A stretch of DNA of 37,785 bases, taken from the IMG/VR virus record IMGVR_UViG_3300020405_000007, positions 1 to 37,785 of that record. One strand, given 5' to 3'. This DNA comes from a virus. Shown in pieces: positions 8,738 to 18,035 of the stretch; within the stretch, counting starts at the first letter, position 1, and each line of letters starts with the position of its first letter. The position numbers and the translations under genes were made by a program. The notes under the pieces are model-generated. The model was not told the origin of the DNA. It made no database searches and was given only the letters and a program-made list of their open reading frames with translations.

Positions 8738-11011
8738 TCACAGGCCACTCAATTCTTTGTATATTTTTGCCAAATCAAAAATGACTAAATTACCTTGTTT
8801 ATCAACGACCTCGTGTATAGCTGTCTGAGGGCTGTCACCAAAAGCAAAAGTATATCTTCCAAAATCATAAGGTATAAGATGAACCATATTTTGATTAAAT
8901 AAATCTTCAGCTCTTGCTTCTCTCGGTCCATCTGTTGTAAATTCACTTTCAAAGTATGGCATTGAGCTAACAGATTTTGCTAATAATTCATCAGTCATAT
9001 TGTTATCCAGCATTTCTTCTAAACTTACAGTTTGGTTAAATCCAAAACCTTTATTAAAAAAACCACCTGGATTTTGAACTGAATTGAAGTGATAAGTTTG
9101 CTCTTGATATATTCCTGGCACGATAAGTTTGTAGCCATTATATTCTTCTAAACCGCCATACCCATTGGAATAACCAGCTGCATATTGAACCGCATTTTCC
9201 ATATGCTCAATTGCTTTCTTTATTGGCTCTGTGCCACTATTAAATTTCTTTGCTGTTGCAGGATCACTAAGTAATAATCCTTGGTAAATTAAATCTGCAG
9301 CTTCATTTAGCATATTGTATGTTTTTCTGTCATCAAGCAGTGGTGATGTTTGAAATATTGAAAAAGCATCAGTTTTAATATTTGAATATTCAAATTTTGT
9401 TGATTTATATTGATTTAAAATATCCTGTGTATTTTTATCATCCCTTAAAACAAATGCCTTAATTGCACTATCTATGTGTGTTGCAGGGCCTGTAGTTGAA
9501 TACAAAGTGCCTATCATTGCAATGCCGTCAGCACCGTCAATATCAGATAATTGTTGAAACGCAGCGTATCCATATTCACCTGACATTTGGCTTACATTTA
9601 CAATTAGATTTTTTATTTGATCTTCACTTCCAGTGGCCAATATTTGAGAAATTTGGCTACGTTCAGTTTCTAAAAAAAACTGTGGTATAGGTTTGTTGTA
9701 TAAGCTAGCTGTAGCAACAGCTGTTGCTGCCCTGTCATATAATAGGGTCATATCTTCAGGATCAGACCTATCTATGTCTGTAAAATCAATTGGCTGTACA
9801 TTAAGGCCAACAGAATTTGCAACACTTAATAAATTTTTATCCTCGTTCTTTTTTCTAAAATCAATTAATTTTTTTAGAGCTTTTTCTTTAGATACATTTA
9901 ATGAGTTAAAATCGTCACTGCCTGAGCTTGCATAATTAAATGCCCTTACTTGATTATATTCTGCCTGTATGTCAGACAAAGATGCTTTTTTAAATGGCTC
10001 TATATATTTAAAAACCTCTATCGAATTATTAAGGTCTTGTATTTCATCGAATAGGCCCACTTTTCCGTTTGCAATAAGTGCAGCACTTACACTTTCTGCT
10101 TTTTCCAATAAATCATTTACCTTGCTTACGCTTGGCATATAATCGTCTTTGTTTATATCAATAACATCTTTAATTTCGTCTTTTAACTCAGAAGCTGTTG
10201 AACTTAATGCTGCAAGAGCTTTGGTTTGATTTTTACTGTTTTGTCCATCTGCTGAACTTTTTAATTGTTGGACAACTTCTGGGTCTAAAGAGTTATATGC
10301 GCCGTCCTCATACAACTCATAAAATTTTTCTAAATTTTCTGCAATTAATTTATTTGCGTGTAATACACTTAACTCAGCTTTTAAATTATCATTAAATTGT
10401 TGTTTATCTAATTCTGGTTTGACGCCTTTTCTTACAAGTTTGTCATAAATGCCTAGTACGTTTTCACTACCAAACATATTATCCTCTTGCTGTGATTTTA
10501 TAATTCTATTTCCATCAGCGTCAGCATTTAACCAGGTATTCATCATTAAAAATTTTGAATCCGTAAGATCTTCAGAAACCTTTGTTAAATTGTTTTTGTA
10601 AATACTATTCTCAATGCTTGGGTAGTATCCCCTTACCTGTGTGTTTGCTGTGTTAAAAAACCACTCACTGACGTGTTTATTATCTTGTATGTTTGCATAA
10701 TATTTTTGTATTATTTTGTCAGCTTCAGCTTTGTATTCTCTGGCCCCATTTTCTACATCACTGCTTGTTTTATATTTATTGTTTAAATCTGTTATATCTA
10801 CAGTAAAATCATTCATCACTTGTGTCTGTAATCTATCATCAGATATTCTTTTATTTTTCTCATATACAGTTATCGCAAGATCAGCTGCTGAATTTGCAAA
10901 ATTAGACACTGCATTGCCTACTTGACCTGGATTGCTTGTTAAAAATGGTCTGTTTCTTGTTGGCCTTGCTATCGGTCTTGTTTCAGATTTATATGTTGGA
11001 ATTTTTACCAT
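8738..11011 (-). CDS. Internal virion protein, 757 aa
   Basis: Third large gene of the internal-protein block. It starts at ATG 11011, overlapping the stop of the preceding gene by one base, and ends overlapping a possible GTG start of the next gene. The protein begins with a Pro/Arg-rich segment (ETRPIARPTRNRPF) and then is largely polar and predicted helical, with no clear membrane segment or catalytic motif. Gene order matches T7-like phages where gp15-type core proteins sit here. Function inferred from position: part of the inner core or ejectosome. Confidence 0.6.
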   Translation of the reverse strand: MVKIPTYKSETRPIARPTRNRPFLTSNPGQVGNAVSNFANSAADLAITVYEKNKRISDDRLQTQVMNDFTVDITDLNNKYKTSSDVENGAREYKAEADKIIQKYYANIQDNKHVSEWFFNTANTQVRGYYPSIENSIYKNNLTKVSEDLTDSKFLMMNTWLNADADGNRIIKSQQEDNMFGSENVLGIYDKLVRKGVKPELDKQQFNDNLKAELSVLHANKLIAENLEKFYELYEDGAYNSLDPEVVQQLKSSADGQNSKNQTKALAALSSTASELKDEIKDVIDINKDDYMPSVSKVNDLLEKAESVSAALIANGKVGLFDEIQDLNNSIEVFKYIEPFKKASLSDIQAEYNQVRAFNYASSGSDDFNSLNVSKEKALKKLIDFRKKNEDKNLLSVANSVGLNVQPIDFTDIDRSDPEDMTLLYDRAATAVATASLYNKPIPQFFLETERSQISQILATGSEDQIKNLIVNVSQMSGEYGYAAFQQLSDIDGADGIAMIGTLYSTTGPATHIDSAIKAFVLRDDKNTQDILNQYKSTKFEYSNIKTDAFSIFQTSPLLDDRKTYNMLNEAADLIYQGLLLSDPATAKKFNSGTEPIKKAIEHMENAVQYAAGYSNGYGGLEEYNGYKLIVPGIYQEQTYHFNSVQNPGGFFNKGFGFNQTVSLEEMLDNNMTDELLAKSVSSMPYFESEFTTDGPREARAEDLFNQNMVHLIPYDFGRYTFAFGDSPQTAIHEVVDKQGNLVIFDLAKIYKELSGL

Positions 11012-11496
11012 TATGTTTGCATAGCTTTTGCAGCCCCTCCTAATAGTGATGATGCAGCATTAAAGTATGATGCTTTTTTTGCATTTTTACCTCTTGCTAG
11101 TGCAGCCGCACCTTCCATCCTAGATATAACGGCTTGTTCAATTTTATCTGCACTATCTACTTTTGCATTGTACATTATTATTTCTTTTTCTAGCTCAGCT
11201 TCTGCATACATAGCTGTTAACACTTCTATCGGTGTCCCTTCAAGTTTAACACCTGATTTTAAATATGATGCTGTTGTTTGGCTTTGCAATGAATTAAAAT
11301 CTTTTTCAAAAATAGATACATTTCTTTTGCCTAAAGCAATTGATTGTTCTGCATCTTGCTCTGCCTTAATTGCGTTTCGTTCTGCAATTTTTTGGTTTGC
11401 TTTACCTTCTTGCTCAGCAGCTTTACCAGCGTAAATTTGACCAGCAGCTCCTGCTGTTGCAGCTGTTGCTATTGCTATTGTGACTGGATCACCCAT
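11011..11496 (-). CDS. Internal core protein, T7 gp14-like
   Basis: 161 residues, Ala-rich. A short hydrophobic N-terminus (TIAIATAATAGAAGQIYAG) is followed by a long amphipathic helix rich in Glu, Lys and Ala, and a small hydrophobic C-terminal patch (AASSLLGGAAKA). This length and layout are typical of gp14-like podovirus core proteins, which are ejected first and insert in the outer membrane. The stop of the upstream gene overlaps its start by one base. Assignment rests on layout and neighbours, not on an exact motif. Confidence 0.6.
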   Translation of the reverse strand: MGDPVTIAIATAATAGAAGQIYAGKAAEQEGKANQKIAERNAIKAEQDAEQSIALGKRNVSIFEKDFNSLQSQTTASYLKSGVKLEGTPIEVLTAMYAEAELEKEIIMYNAKVDSADKIEQAVISRMEGAAALARGKNAKKASYFNAASSLLGGAAKAMQT

Positions 11497-11933
11497 TAAA
11501 ATAACCTCGCATATAAATCATAATCGTTGTTGTCCATATATTTTTTCATAACACCCTCTGAATGTAATCCCAGCCATTTTGCAAACTTGTGTCCTGTTTC
11601 AAAATCTGATCTTACCGTTGTTTGTAATCTTTCGACCTTATTGTCAGTCATAACCTTATCAAAAATTTTTTTTATAATCCTTGCTGTTTGTATTGGGTGT
11701 TTGTGTATATCGTTAGTGGCCATCACCCAACCCTCATAGACATTTCCCCACATATTGATCATACCTCCTGCAGCAATAATTTTATCATCAACTATTCCTG
11801 TCCAACTCATACCAGGTTTTTCAAGCTGATCCAACATATCATAATATTCAGGACGAACCTTCATAAGATCATTATTCATCCGTCGTTCCGCTATGTATCT
11901 ACCGTGTTCTGCTTTAAAAGCTATAATTTGCAT
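11496..11933 (-). CDS. Internal virion protein gp13-like, GNAT fold
   Basis: 145 residues with a GNAT-like pattern: a solvent-exposed beta hairpin (SWTGIVDDKIIAAGGMINMW), a helix after HPIQTARIIKKI, and the closing FAKWLGLHSEG...KKYMDNNDYDLYARLF segment. This closely resembles the T7 gp13 family of phage internal proteins, which carry an acetyltransferase fold but are thought to act in virion assembly. It lies between the tail-tube B gene and the gp14-like gene, the expected place, with 1-base stop/start overlaps on both sides. Confidence 0.7.
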   Translation of the reverse strand: MQIIAFKAEHGRYIAERRMNNDLMKVRPEYYDMLDQLEKPGMSWTGIVDDKIIAAGGMINMWGNVYEGWVMATNDIHKHPIQTARIIKKIFDKVMTDNKVERLQTTVRSDFETGHKFAKWLGLHSEGVMKKYMDNNDYDLYARLF

Positions 11934-14458
11934 TAACCTTCGTAAACTGTTAGCTCTGGGTATATTGACAGTACAGTCAAAGGCAATGGCTGTGTTTGTC
12001 TTACAAAAATATGCCCATCACTATTATAATCATCTCGCAGCTCAATTTTTTTGTCCCCAGAAAATAAATCAATTGGTGTATCCATCAATGCTGCTGAGGA
12101 CCTAAAAGGTATATTCTCCATAGATTCTAAATCACTGCCAACTTCTACGCCTAGAGTTTTGTGTAATCGTACTGTTATTTCATTTATTCTTTTAATTTTA
12201 GATTGTGCAACACCTTGCGCAGCTCCTGCCTCTATTCGTAAGGTTTGCAAGATTGAATCATAATTCAATCCAATATGCACTTTTTGTGCTGCCCTGTCTA
12301 AAGTCACGGCACCGTCACTAACAAGTTTGTCTGCGTGTGTGGCTCCATCAGCCAGTATCGATACAGTCTCACCCTCTAGGTGACTTAATCCAGTTATTGA
12401 TGTTGTCGGGCTTCCGTCATAACTAAGGCCACTGTCCACAAAGAAAGCATCATCTTGTGTCTCACCAAAATCGAAAGCAGTTAAAAATTCAACAAACCTT
12501 CTTGTAGCTCCGTTAATGTATCTTTTTACAACTAAATATAATTGATACTCATCTTGATCAGACGGTATGACACCAATAGACTCAACGGTTGCATCAACTA
12601 AAATTTTATCAGTCCTGGCAGATGTCACACTTACATCATACTGTAAATCGACAAATGTTTTTAATTTACTGTCTAGTGCAATTTTAAATTGATCATCATC
12701 TATTTTTTTCACAAAATATTTAGCTTTGTCTGTTATGTTGCTTAAACCAGTGCCGCCTAAATTATAATAAAAATGATCACCCGTAGATAATCCGTGTGAT
12801 GCAGAATACACTACATTAGTAGCAAGATTGACACCCTTAAAAATAAATTGAGTGGTGTCTGTGCTTGGTGCTGATGTTAAATCGACCGCAGTACCCGCTG
12901 TTGCGTTTGCAGCTGTGGTTGCTAATTTTATTGTGTTAGAGTCAACTGATATTATAAAATATAGTAAGTCTGTTGTAATTCCACCAATAGCATTTGTTTC
13001 TGTAAAATAATAAACAGGATCACCTGTTGAAAAACCGTGTGAGCTGATTGTTATGCTGTTTGATGTTATGTTTACATTGCTACCATTAGACGTAAAACTT
13101 TTAAAAGACCTGGCAATATTTTTACTATTATAATCATACCCACCAAGAATGTGACGATGCCACCCAACAACTTTTTCATTTCTTTGGTAAGTTAAGCCCA
13201 GTAGTACACCATCATTTCTTGTGGCCCATAAAATCGAATCTGGCTCTTGTTGGTATGCAAAACTTTTAAGACCGCCTTTGGTTATATGTTCCGCTAAAAT
13301 TGTCATATCAGGTGCAATAAAACCATCAACCTCGTAGTTATAAACCATCTCTCTTACTTTTCGTTTTGCTCTTTGCAAAAACATTGTGACGTTAGCAATT
13401 TGAATTGCGTCAACATTGGCTGATCCGTAGTTTGTTTGCCTTATGATCTGAATATTTGTAGGTGTAATTGGCTCACTATTTGTACCAGATGTTGCAATAA
13501 ATTCACCGCCTGTAGTACCAATCAACAATTGTGTTTGGTTAGATAAAAATCTTATAGCGTTAACCTGATTACTTGCAATTGTGTAGATCATAGCATCGGT
13601 AGCGTTAGTACCTGTAGCAAAATTTTCATAACTACCGCCTACGCTAAACCATAAAGATTGCGGATTATTATTTGTACCAGCAAAAACTAATCTTTGTTCA
13701 AAAAATGTCACTGAGCTTGGAAAGTTATCTGACCCTGTAAGGCCTGGTGAAGGGGAGCCTGTTATTGAAACGGTGTTGAGTGTCCAGGAAGTGTGTCCTG
13801 TCCGTGTTAATTTACGTATAGCATAACCAGGATGGACGATGTACATAATATCAGCAGATTGTGCATATTTAATCTCAAATAAATCAGCTTTGTCGTATGG
13901 TGATGTTATTTGATATATTCTAAATGCCTCGCCGCCTGATGCGTACGTTGTAAGTGATGATGTATCAAAATTGTTGCCGTCGGTATCTTGTAATTGAAAT
14001 GTGTTAGTAGCAACTCCAGCAACTTTGAATTGTCTGCCGTTTAATTCTGTCATACCAACTATGCCGCTTAAAATTACATAATCACCGTTAGAATAGCCGT
14101 GGCTGGATGCAGTGACTACGCCAGGATTAGCTTTTGTAATACCTGTTATTGTTTTAGCAGCTTCTGTGATGATACCGTTGTCTTTAAAAAATCTAATATA
14201 TTGATCGCCAAACTCCATCATATAAGTTTGTGTCGTTGAAAACTCAAAAGGTATAAGTCTTGTTTGATCACCACTGTTTTTTACTTCAGCAACAAACTTG
14301 GTCCCAGGTCTGCGAGATGCGCCTCCGTGTGGGTGTATGACCATATTTTCTAAAGTTTTTGTACCACTAAAATATTTTTCTAAATCTATTCGCCCGTCAA
14401 GTCTTGGTGACAGTTCACCTGATGTAAAACTTGCAAAGCCAAAAGTAGTTTTTGCCAT
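11933..14458 (-). CDS. Tail tubular protein B-like (gp12-type) with FCCH-like inserts
   Basis: 841 residues. The N-terminus has the pattern FTSGELSPRLDGRIDLEKY followed by an HGGASRRPGT segment, characteristic of the podovirus tail-tube B / stabilisation family. Three short modules carry the signature SHG-x-S-N/T-GD near residues 120, 475 and 556, resembling small beta domains of the ubiquitin-activating-enzyme FCCH type found in phage tail proteins. The C-terminus is beta-rich. It probably forms the distal tail tube with the tail-tube A protein encoded just upstream. Confidence 0.8.
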   Translation of the reverse strand: MAKTTFGFASFTSGELSPRLDGRIDLEKYFSGTKTLENMVIHPHGGASRRPGTKFVAEVKNSGDQTRLIPFEFSTTQTYMMEFGDQYIRFFKDNGIITEAAKTITGITKANPGVVTASSHGYSNGDYVILSGIVGMTELNGRQFKVAGVATNTFQLQDTDGNNFDTSSLTTYASGGEAFRIYQITSPYDKADLFEIKYAQSADIMYIVHPGYAIRKLTRTGHTSWTLNTVSITGSPSPGLTGSDNFPSSVTFFEQRLVFAGTNNNPQSLWFSVGGSYENFATGTNATDAMIYTIASNQVNAIRFLSNQTQLLIGTTGGEFIATSGTNSEPITPTNIQIIRQTNYGSANVDAIQIANVTMFLQRAKRKVREMVYNYEVDGFIAPDMTILAEHITKGGLKSFAYQQEPDSILWATRNDGVLLGLTYQRNEKVVGWHRHILGGYDYNSKNIARSFKSFTSNGSNVNITSNSITISSHGFSTGDPVYYFTETNAIGGITTDLLYFIISVDSNTIKLATTAANATAGTAVDLTSAPSTDTTQFIFKGVNLATNVVYSASHGLSTGDHFYYNLGGTGLSNITDKAKYFVKKIDDDQFKIALDSKLKTFVDLQYDVSVTSARTDKILVDATVESIGVIPSDQDEYQLYLVVKRYINGATRRFVEFLTAFDFGETQDDAFFVDSGLSYDGSPTTSITGLSHLEGETVSILADGATHADKLVSDGAVTLDRAAQKVHIGLNYDSILQTLRIEAGAAQGVAQSKIKRINEITVRLHKTLGVEVGSDLESMENIPFRSSAALMDTPIDLFSGDKKIELRDDYNSDGHIFVRQTQPLPLTVLSIYPELTVYEG

Positions 14459-15045
14459 TAGTACCTCGAATTTATAAATGTACTAGCATCAATATCGTAC
14501 GGTGTTCCCTCTGTAGCGTCTGCAAATCTTGCCTCTTTTAATTTATCTCTATAAATAGCGTCAAGCTGTGATGCAACTGTGTTAGATTGTGTTATTGCAT
14601 AAGCTAATTCTGCAGCTAATCTTGCAGCAATTGTTTCAATAAGAAGAGTATCATATTGCTGCGGGTCAGTTATTTTTGCAAGATAAGTTAGAAATACACT
14701 TTCCTCGTCTGTCACTATTTTTCTACCCTCTAATTTATATGTTTGTCCGTTATCAAGCATAGAAGATGATCCATTATGAAACCCTCCTATTTGGATAACC
14801 CTGATACAGTCAGTGGGCAATGTGTATTGTTGTGTGTATTCGTAAACTGGAGCAGTGCTGTCTGCGGCTAACTCAACACGTTTTACAAGACAATTCCAAT
14901 AATGCGTTCTAAAAATAGCGTCACGAATTGGCTCGTATCTTTGATTGCATAATCTTGCGTTGCGTGAGTCCTCAGTCAATGCTGTTATGTTTGAAGCACC
15001 TAGACTGTTAAGTGCTGAATTACAAATTTCTACTACTGATGTCAT
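14458..15045 (-). CDS. Tail tubular protein A-like (gp11-type adaptor)
   Basis: 195 residues. The start MTSVVEICNSALNSLGASNI, the central YEPIRDAIFRTHYWNC segment and the YTQQYTLPTDCIRVIQI stretch are the recognised pattern of the gp11/gp4-type head-tail adaptor family. These form the ring between the portal and the tail tube. It overlaps the downstream tail-tube B start by one base, consistent with coupled translation of the two partners. Confidence 0.85.
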   Translation of the reverse strand: MTSVVEICNSALNSLGASNITALTEDSRNARLCNQRYEPIRDAIFRTHYWNCLVKRVELAADSTAPVYEYTQQYTLPTDCIRVIQIGGFHNGSSSMLDNGQTYKLEGRKIVTDEESVFLTYLAKITDPQQYDTLLIETIAARLAAELAYAITQSNTVASQLDAIYRDKLKEARFADATEGTPYDIDASTFINSRY

Positions 15046-15046
15046 A

Positions 15047-15322
15047 TTAACCTACAAGTGTCTTTTTTTTGTTTGATGCTTTGTTGTTGGCAGCAAAACT
15101 AGCTGCCGCTTCTTTACTTCCAAAACCCCATTTTTTCAGTGCAAGTTTTAACCTTGTCGGTTTACCATCTTTTTCTAAAGGACCTTGCATACCAGAAAAT
15201 CTTGCAGCAAAACTAACTCGTCTAGGGTTAGTGCCTTTGCTTACAGGTGCTTTTACACCATAAAATTCTCTGCCTTTTTTGTTCAGTCCACCTGATGGGT
15301 TTTGGTGTTCTTTTTTAGCCAT
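15047..15322 (-). CDS. Small basic late protein, DUF6321-like, ending KKKTLVG
   Basis: 91 residues, strongly basic. The N-terminal NPSGGLNKKGREFYG, the SFAARFSGMQGP segment and the K-LALKKWGF segment match a conserved small phage protein family (DUF6321-like). The function of that family is unknown. The C-terminus NKKKTLVG is the tail motif shared with five other small late proteins in this window. The start overlaps the preceding stop by one base (TAATG). Confidence 0.7.
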   Translation of the reverse strand: MAKKEHQNPSGGLNKKGREFYGVKAPVSKGTNPRRVSFAARFSGMQGPLEKDGKPTRLKLALKKWGFGSKEAAASFAANNKASNKKKTLVG

Positions 15323-15477
15323 TAACCTACCAAAGTATTTTTCTTTTTATTTTTGATAGCTGCAGCAATAACATCACCTCTAGTGACTACGTTTGGATCG
15401 CCATACATAGCTGCCAGGCTTTTATTTTTATTTTTGTTTTTTTTATTTTTGTTTTGGTGTGTGGGTGTATGTGGCAT
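15322..15477 (-). CDS. Small Asn/Lys-rich late protein, 51 aa, ending KKKNTLVG
   Basis: Open frame from ATG 15477 to TAA 15322, with AGGAG upstream of the start. It begins with a low-complexity Asn/Lys run (HQNKNKKNKNKNK) and has a short ordered-looking segment around AAMYGDPNVVTRGDVIAAA. It finishes with KKKNTLVG, the tail motif shared with its neighbours. It fills the gap between two tail-motif genes, and its stop overlaps the next start. Function unknown. Confidence 0.7.
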   Translation of the reverse strand: MPHTPTHQNKNKKNKNKNKSLAAMYGDPNVVTRGDVIAAAIKNKKKNTLVG

Positions 15478-15486
15478 AAATATCTC

Positions 15487-15672
15487 CTAACCTACCATTG
15501 TTTTCTTTTTTTTGCCTGGATCGTATGCAGTTTTTGCAGATTGAGCTAGGGCTTTATCAGTCACAGTGCCTTTGCCTTTACGGCTTGTGCCTGCAGCTTT
15601 TCTTTTGTTCATATAATAATATAAACCTTTTTTTACGGTTCTGCCGTCTTTTGTTTTGTGAGTGTCACTCAT
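15487..15672 (-). CDS. Small basic late protein, 61 aa, ending KKKKTMVG
   Basis: 61 residues, very basic (runs of Lys/Arg, KDGRTVKKGLYYYMNKRKAAG). It ends in GKKKKTMVG, a variant of the shared C-terminal tail. A clear AGGAG lies just before the ATG. It is the first gene after the GC hairpin at 15693-15712 and follows the capsid-associated gene. A basic small protein here could bind DNA or the capsid interior; that is a guess. Confidence 0.65.
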   Translation of the reverse strand: MSDTHKTKDGRTVKKGLYYYMNKRKAAGTSRKGKGTVTDKALAQSAKTAYDPGKKKKTMVG

Positions 15673-15692
15673 TTATAAATCTCCTAATTAAT

Positions 15693-15712
15693 GGGCGGCC
15701 CGTAGGCCGCCC
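15693..15712. terminator. Strong GC hairpin after capsid-region genes
   Basis: A perfect 8-bp GC stem, GGGCGGCC / GGCCGCCC with a 4-nt CGTA loop, stands out in an AT-rich genome. AT-rich flanks can extend the pairing. No T run follows on the minus strand, so it is not a classic intrinsic terminator. It may stabilise the 3' end of the capsid messages, cause partial termination or be an RNA processing site. Confidence 0.55.
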
Positions 15713-15719
15713 TAGTTAA

Positions 15720-16184
15720 TTAATCAACAACGTAAAACATTGTTAATTCAATTGAGCCAGTACCTGCTGCACCGCCCATAGTCACAGTCACGTTATAACC
15801 GTCACCATCAGCGTCGACCTCGATACCTGATCCAAGAGCAAGAGTGTTTGCTACGTTCACCTTTTGGGCTGAAGTAGAAGCTGCTGCTGCATAGAACTCA
15901 TCAACGTCTTTTGCGACAGATGTACCATCTGCATTTTTGTATGCTCCGTGTCCAACACTTAGTGTTGTGGAGCTACCCATAGCATCGTGTGCTAAGTAGC
16001 CGTGCAATATTCTTGCACCATCAGGCAGGATAAACATTTCAATGTCATCGCCAGATGCTAGAGAAGATGCTTCGTATTGTGCGTAAGCAACCCTCATTCT
16101 GCCACCAAGCTCATTAGCTTTGATTTTTTCAGAAGGTACATTCTGGTTGTATTTAGTTTTTTGAACTGAATAAACTGTAGCCAT
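15720..16184 (-). CDS. Capsid-associated protein (putative decoration protein)
   Basis: 154 residues, acidic and rich in Gly, Ala and Ser, with alternating beta-like segments (DDIEMFILPDGARILHGYL; GYNVTVTMGGAAGTGSIELTM). It lies 12 bp after the major capsid gene, with AGGAGG before the ATG. Proteins of this size and composition directly after the capsid gene are usually structural in marine podoviruses, often decoration or head-fibre-like. I recognise no specific family motif. Confidence 0.55.
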   Translation of the reverse strand: MATVYSVQKTKYNQNVPSEKIKANELGGRMRVAYAQYEASSLASGDDIEMFILPDGARILHGYLAHDAMGSSTTLSVGHGAYKNADGTSVAKDVDEFYAAAASTSAQKVNVANTLALGSGIEVDADGDGYNVTVTMGGAAGTGSIELTMFYVVD

Positions 16185-16196
16185 AATATCCTCCTA

Positions 16197-17069
16197 TTAT
16201 TCGTTGCACGGAATTTGGAATACTTTTACTTCTTCCATTCTAGTCGCACCTACTGACATACAGTAGTAAACTTGAGTCGAGTAGTTTTTATCGTTTCTCT
16301 CGTCAATTTTAGCTGTAATGTCCTTGCCAATAGCAAGTTTTACTGCGTCTTGAGTGAAGGCAAAGCATAACCTGTCATCCGTGTTAGTTGAGTCAAAGCT
16401 AAGTCTGTTTGATGTAATAAACTTGAATCCTAAGAAACTGTCTACATCACCCTGAGCTAGGGCTTTAACTGTGTTAAAATCACTAGATTTAATTTCAGTA
16501 GTTGCCAACAAATCAGAAATTTGTTGTGGACCACATACAATGTATCTAGGGATTGATGGATCAACACTTTGTAAGTCAAAACGCTTTTTAGCCGCTAATA
16601 ACTTAGCAATAGTTAAACCATCTGATTGGTTTGATGTTGCAAATTTACTTGCAGTTGGCAGAGCCGTTGAAGTTCCACCAGTAGTGCCAGTAAATGCAGT
16701 GCCGCCCAAAGCTGTAATGATAACATCATCAATAGCTCTATTCATAGCAGCAGCGGCTGCTTTGGCGTAAGAGCTAGTTGGATCGATTAACATTCTAACT
16801 TTGTCAACATCGTCGATAAGATCAGACCACACATAGTCATCTAGACTTACTCGTCTACGTGCGTGTGGAGTATCCAGTTGTGGCGTATCAGCGTGTCTTG
16901 AAGTTTTCTTAACAGCTGCTACAGAACCAATTTGTTCGAAGAACGCATTTTTTCCTGTAATACTCTCAACATCCACCGCAGATCTGAGTTGTGATCCCAT
17001 CTGTTGTGACAACATTTGTACGTTAGCAGAATACTGCTCGACAAATGCAGTTGTAATTTGTGAACTCAT
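16197..17069 (-). CDS. Major capsid protein
   Basis: 290 residues. The N-terminus ITTAFVEQYSANVQMLSQQ, the SRHADTPQLDTPHARRRVSL segment (an E-loop-like region) and YVWSDLIDDVDKVRMLIDP are features of HK97-fold capsids of the Phage_capsid_2 type seen in podoviruses. It follows the scaffold gene, as in most tailed phages. The start has a near-perfect ribosome binding site (AAGGAGG, 5 nt spacing), fitting the most abundant virion protein. Confidence 0.85.
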   Translation of the reverse strand: MSSQITTAFVEQYSANVQMLSQQMGSQLRSAVDVESITGKNAFFEQIGSVAAVKKTSRHADTPQLDTPHARRRVSLDDYVWSDLIDDVDKVRMLIDPTSSYAKAAAAAMNRAIDDVIITALGGTAFTGTTGGTSTALPTASKFATSNQSDGLTIAKLLAAKKRFDLQSVDPSIPRYIVCGPQQISDLLATTEIKSSDFNTVKALAQGDVDSFLGFKFITSNRLSFDSTNTDDRLCFAFTQDAVKLAIGKDITAKIDERNDKNYSTQVYYCMSVGATRMEEVKVFQIPCNE

Positions 17070-17195
17070 AGAGTCCTCCTTTTTTACAATGTTAAGTTAA
17101 AAAAAATCAGAAAATTATCCTTTCGGGTCCTCTTACATTTTACGATTGCTAATCGGCTGATCTATACTCAGCTGTCAAACGGAGTCTTAAAAAGA
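17070..17195 (-). promoter_or_regulatory. Leader region of capsid gene
   Basis: A 126-bp gap between scaffold and capsid genes, the longest in the head-gene block. On the minus strand it holds TTGACA near 17180, a short inverted repeat GCTGA..TCAGC around 17157-17176, and a very strong AAGGAGG ribosome binding site. No well-spaced -10 box goes with the TTGACA, so a promoter is only possible. A structured leader that raises capsid expression is equally plausible. Confidence 0.3.
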
Positions 17196-18035
17196 TTATT
17201 CCGCTAAATCTGGGTGAGCCATTTGTCTTAATTTAAAAACATCGTCCACGGCCTGTTGATGGTTTGGGTGTAATTTATCCCAATACGCAGTACCAGGCGC
17301 AGTCAGCTTGCTTATCTCTGCATTTGCTTCTTGTGGCGTCATAGCTCCTGTAGCGTGTTGATCCGCTGTGATTGTATCTTCAGAAAAGTTTTGTGCAAGG
17401 TTTGTCAATGCTTTTATAAATTGTGCATTATTACCTAGCAATGATCCATCCTCTAATACAACCTGGGCCATTTCACTACCGAAAAATTTTTGAAAAACAC
17501 CATTTGCCTCAGCTAATTTTTTATCATATGCAAGTCCATATTCTTGCCTTAGATCTTGTTCAGCTGATAGTCTATGTGTTTCTGATGCAGCATCATTTGA
17601 CTGTAATGTTTCTGTTTCTAATTCAGAATACCAATCTAGCAAAAGCTGTGCTTGATCTGTATTAAGTCCTGCTCTGTAAGCAGCATCTTGAAAACCAGGG
17701 AGGTTTGTTGCCTCATAACCCTCATATGGTGCTGTATAATTTATCTCATACGCCTCTGGTGAATCTGGTCTACCAAGTTTTCCGTAAAACTGGTTCCAAT
17801 CATCTTCAGTTGCGTGTTTGTTTGGCAGTGCAATTTTGTCTGCACCTACCATCCGCTGTGCGTGGACATAACCTTTAGCAAGTTGGTTTACATCCTGTAT
17901 GTTTTGCAAAGACGGTTCGTTTCTAATTTCTTCAGCTAAGCCATCAATAAACCTAGCTGGTGTTTCAGTTGTCGTTGCAGATTGCGTGGGAGTTTGTTGC
18001 TCCTCCGCTACAGTTGTCTGTAATTCTTCTGACAT
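17196..18035 (-). CDS. Scaffold protein
   Basis: 279 residues, acidic. A Gln/Thr-rich disordered N-terminus is followed by a helical middle and a C-terminal segment ending WDKLHPNHQQAVDDVFKLRQM. The motif LGRPDSPEAYEI near residue 90 is common in podovirus scaffolds. It lies between portal and capsid genes and is immediately preceded by a small Bbp19-like gene. Role inferred: internal template for procapsid assembly, lost on maturation. Confidence 0.75.
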   Translation of the reverse strand: MSEELQTTVAEEQQTPTQSATTTETPARFIDGLAEEIRNEPSLQNIQDVNQLAKGYVHAQRMVGADKIALPNKHATEDDWNQFYGKLGRPDSPEAYEINYTAPYEGYEATNLPGFQDAAYRAGLNTDQAQLLLDWYSELETETLQSNDAASETHRLSAEQDLRQEYGLAYDKKLAEANGVFQKFFGSEMAQVVLEDGSLLGNNAQFIKALTNLAQNFSEDTITADQHATGAMTPQEANAEISKLTAPGTAYWDKLHPNHQQAVDDVFKLRQMAHPDLAE

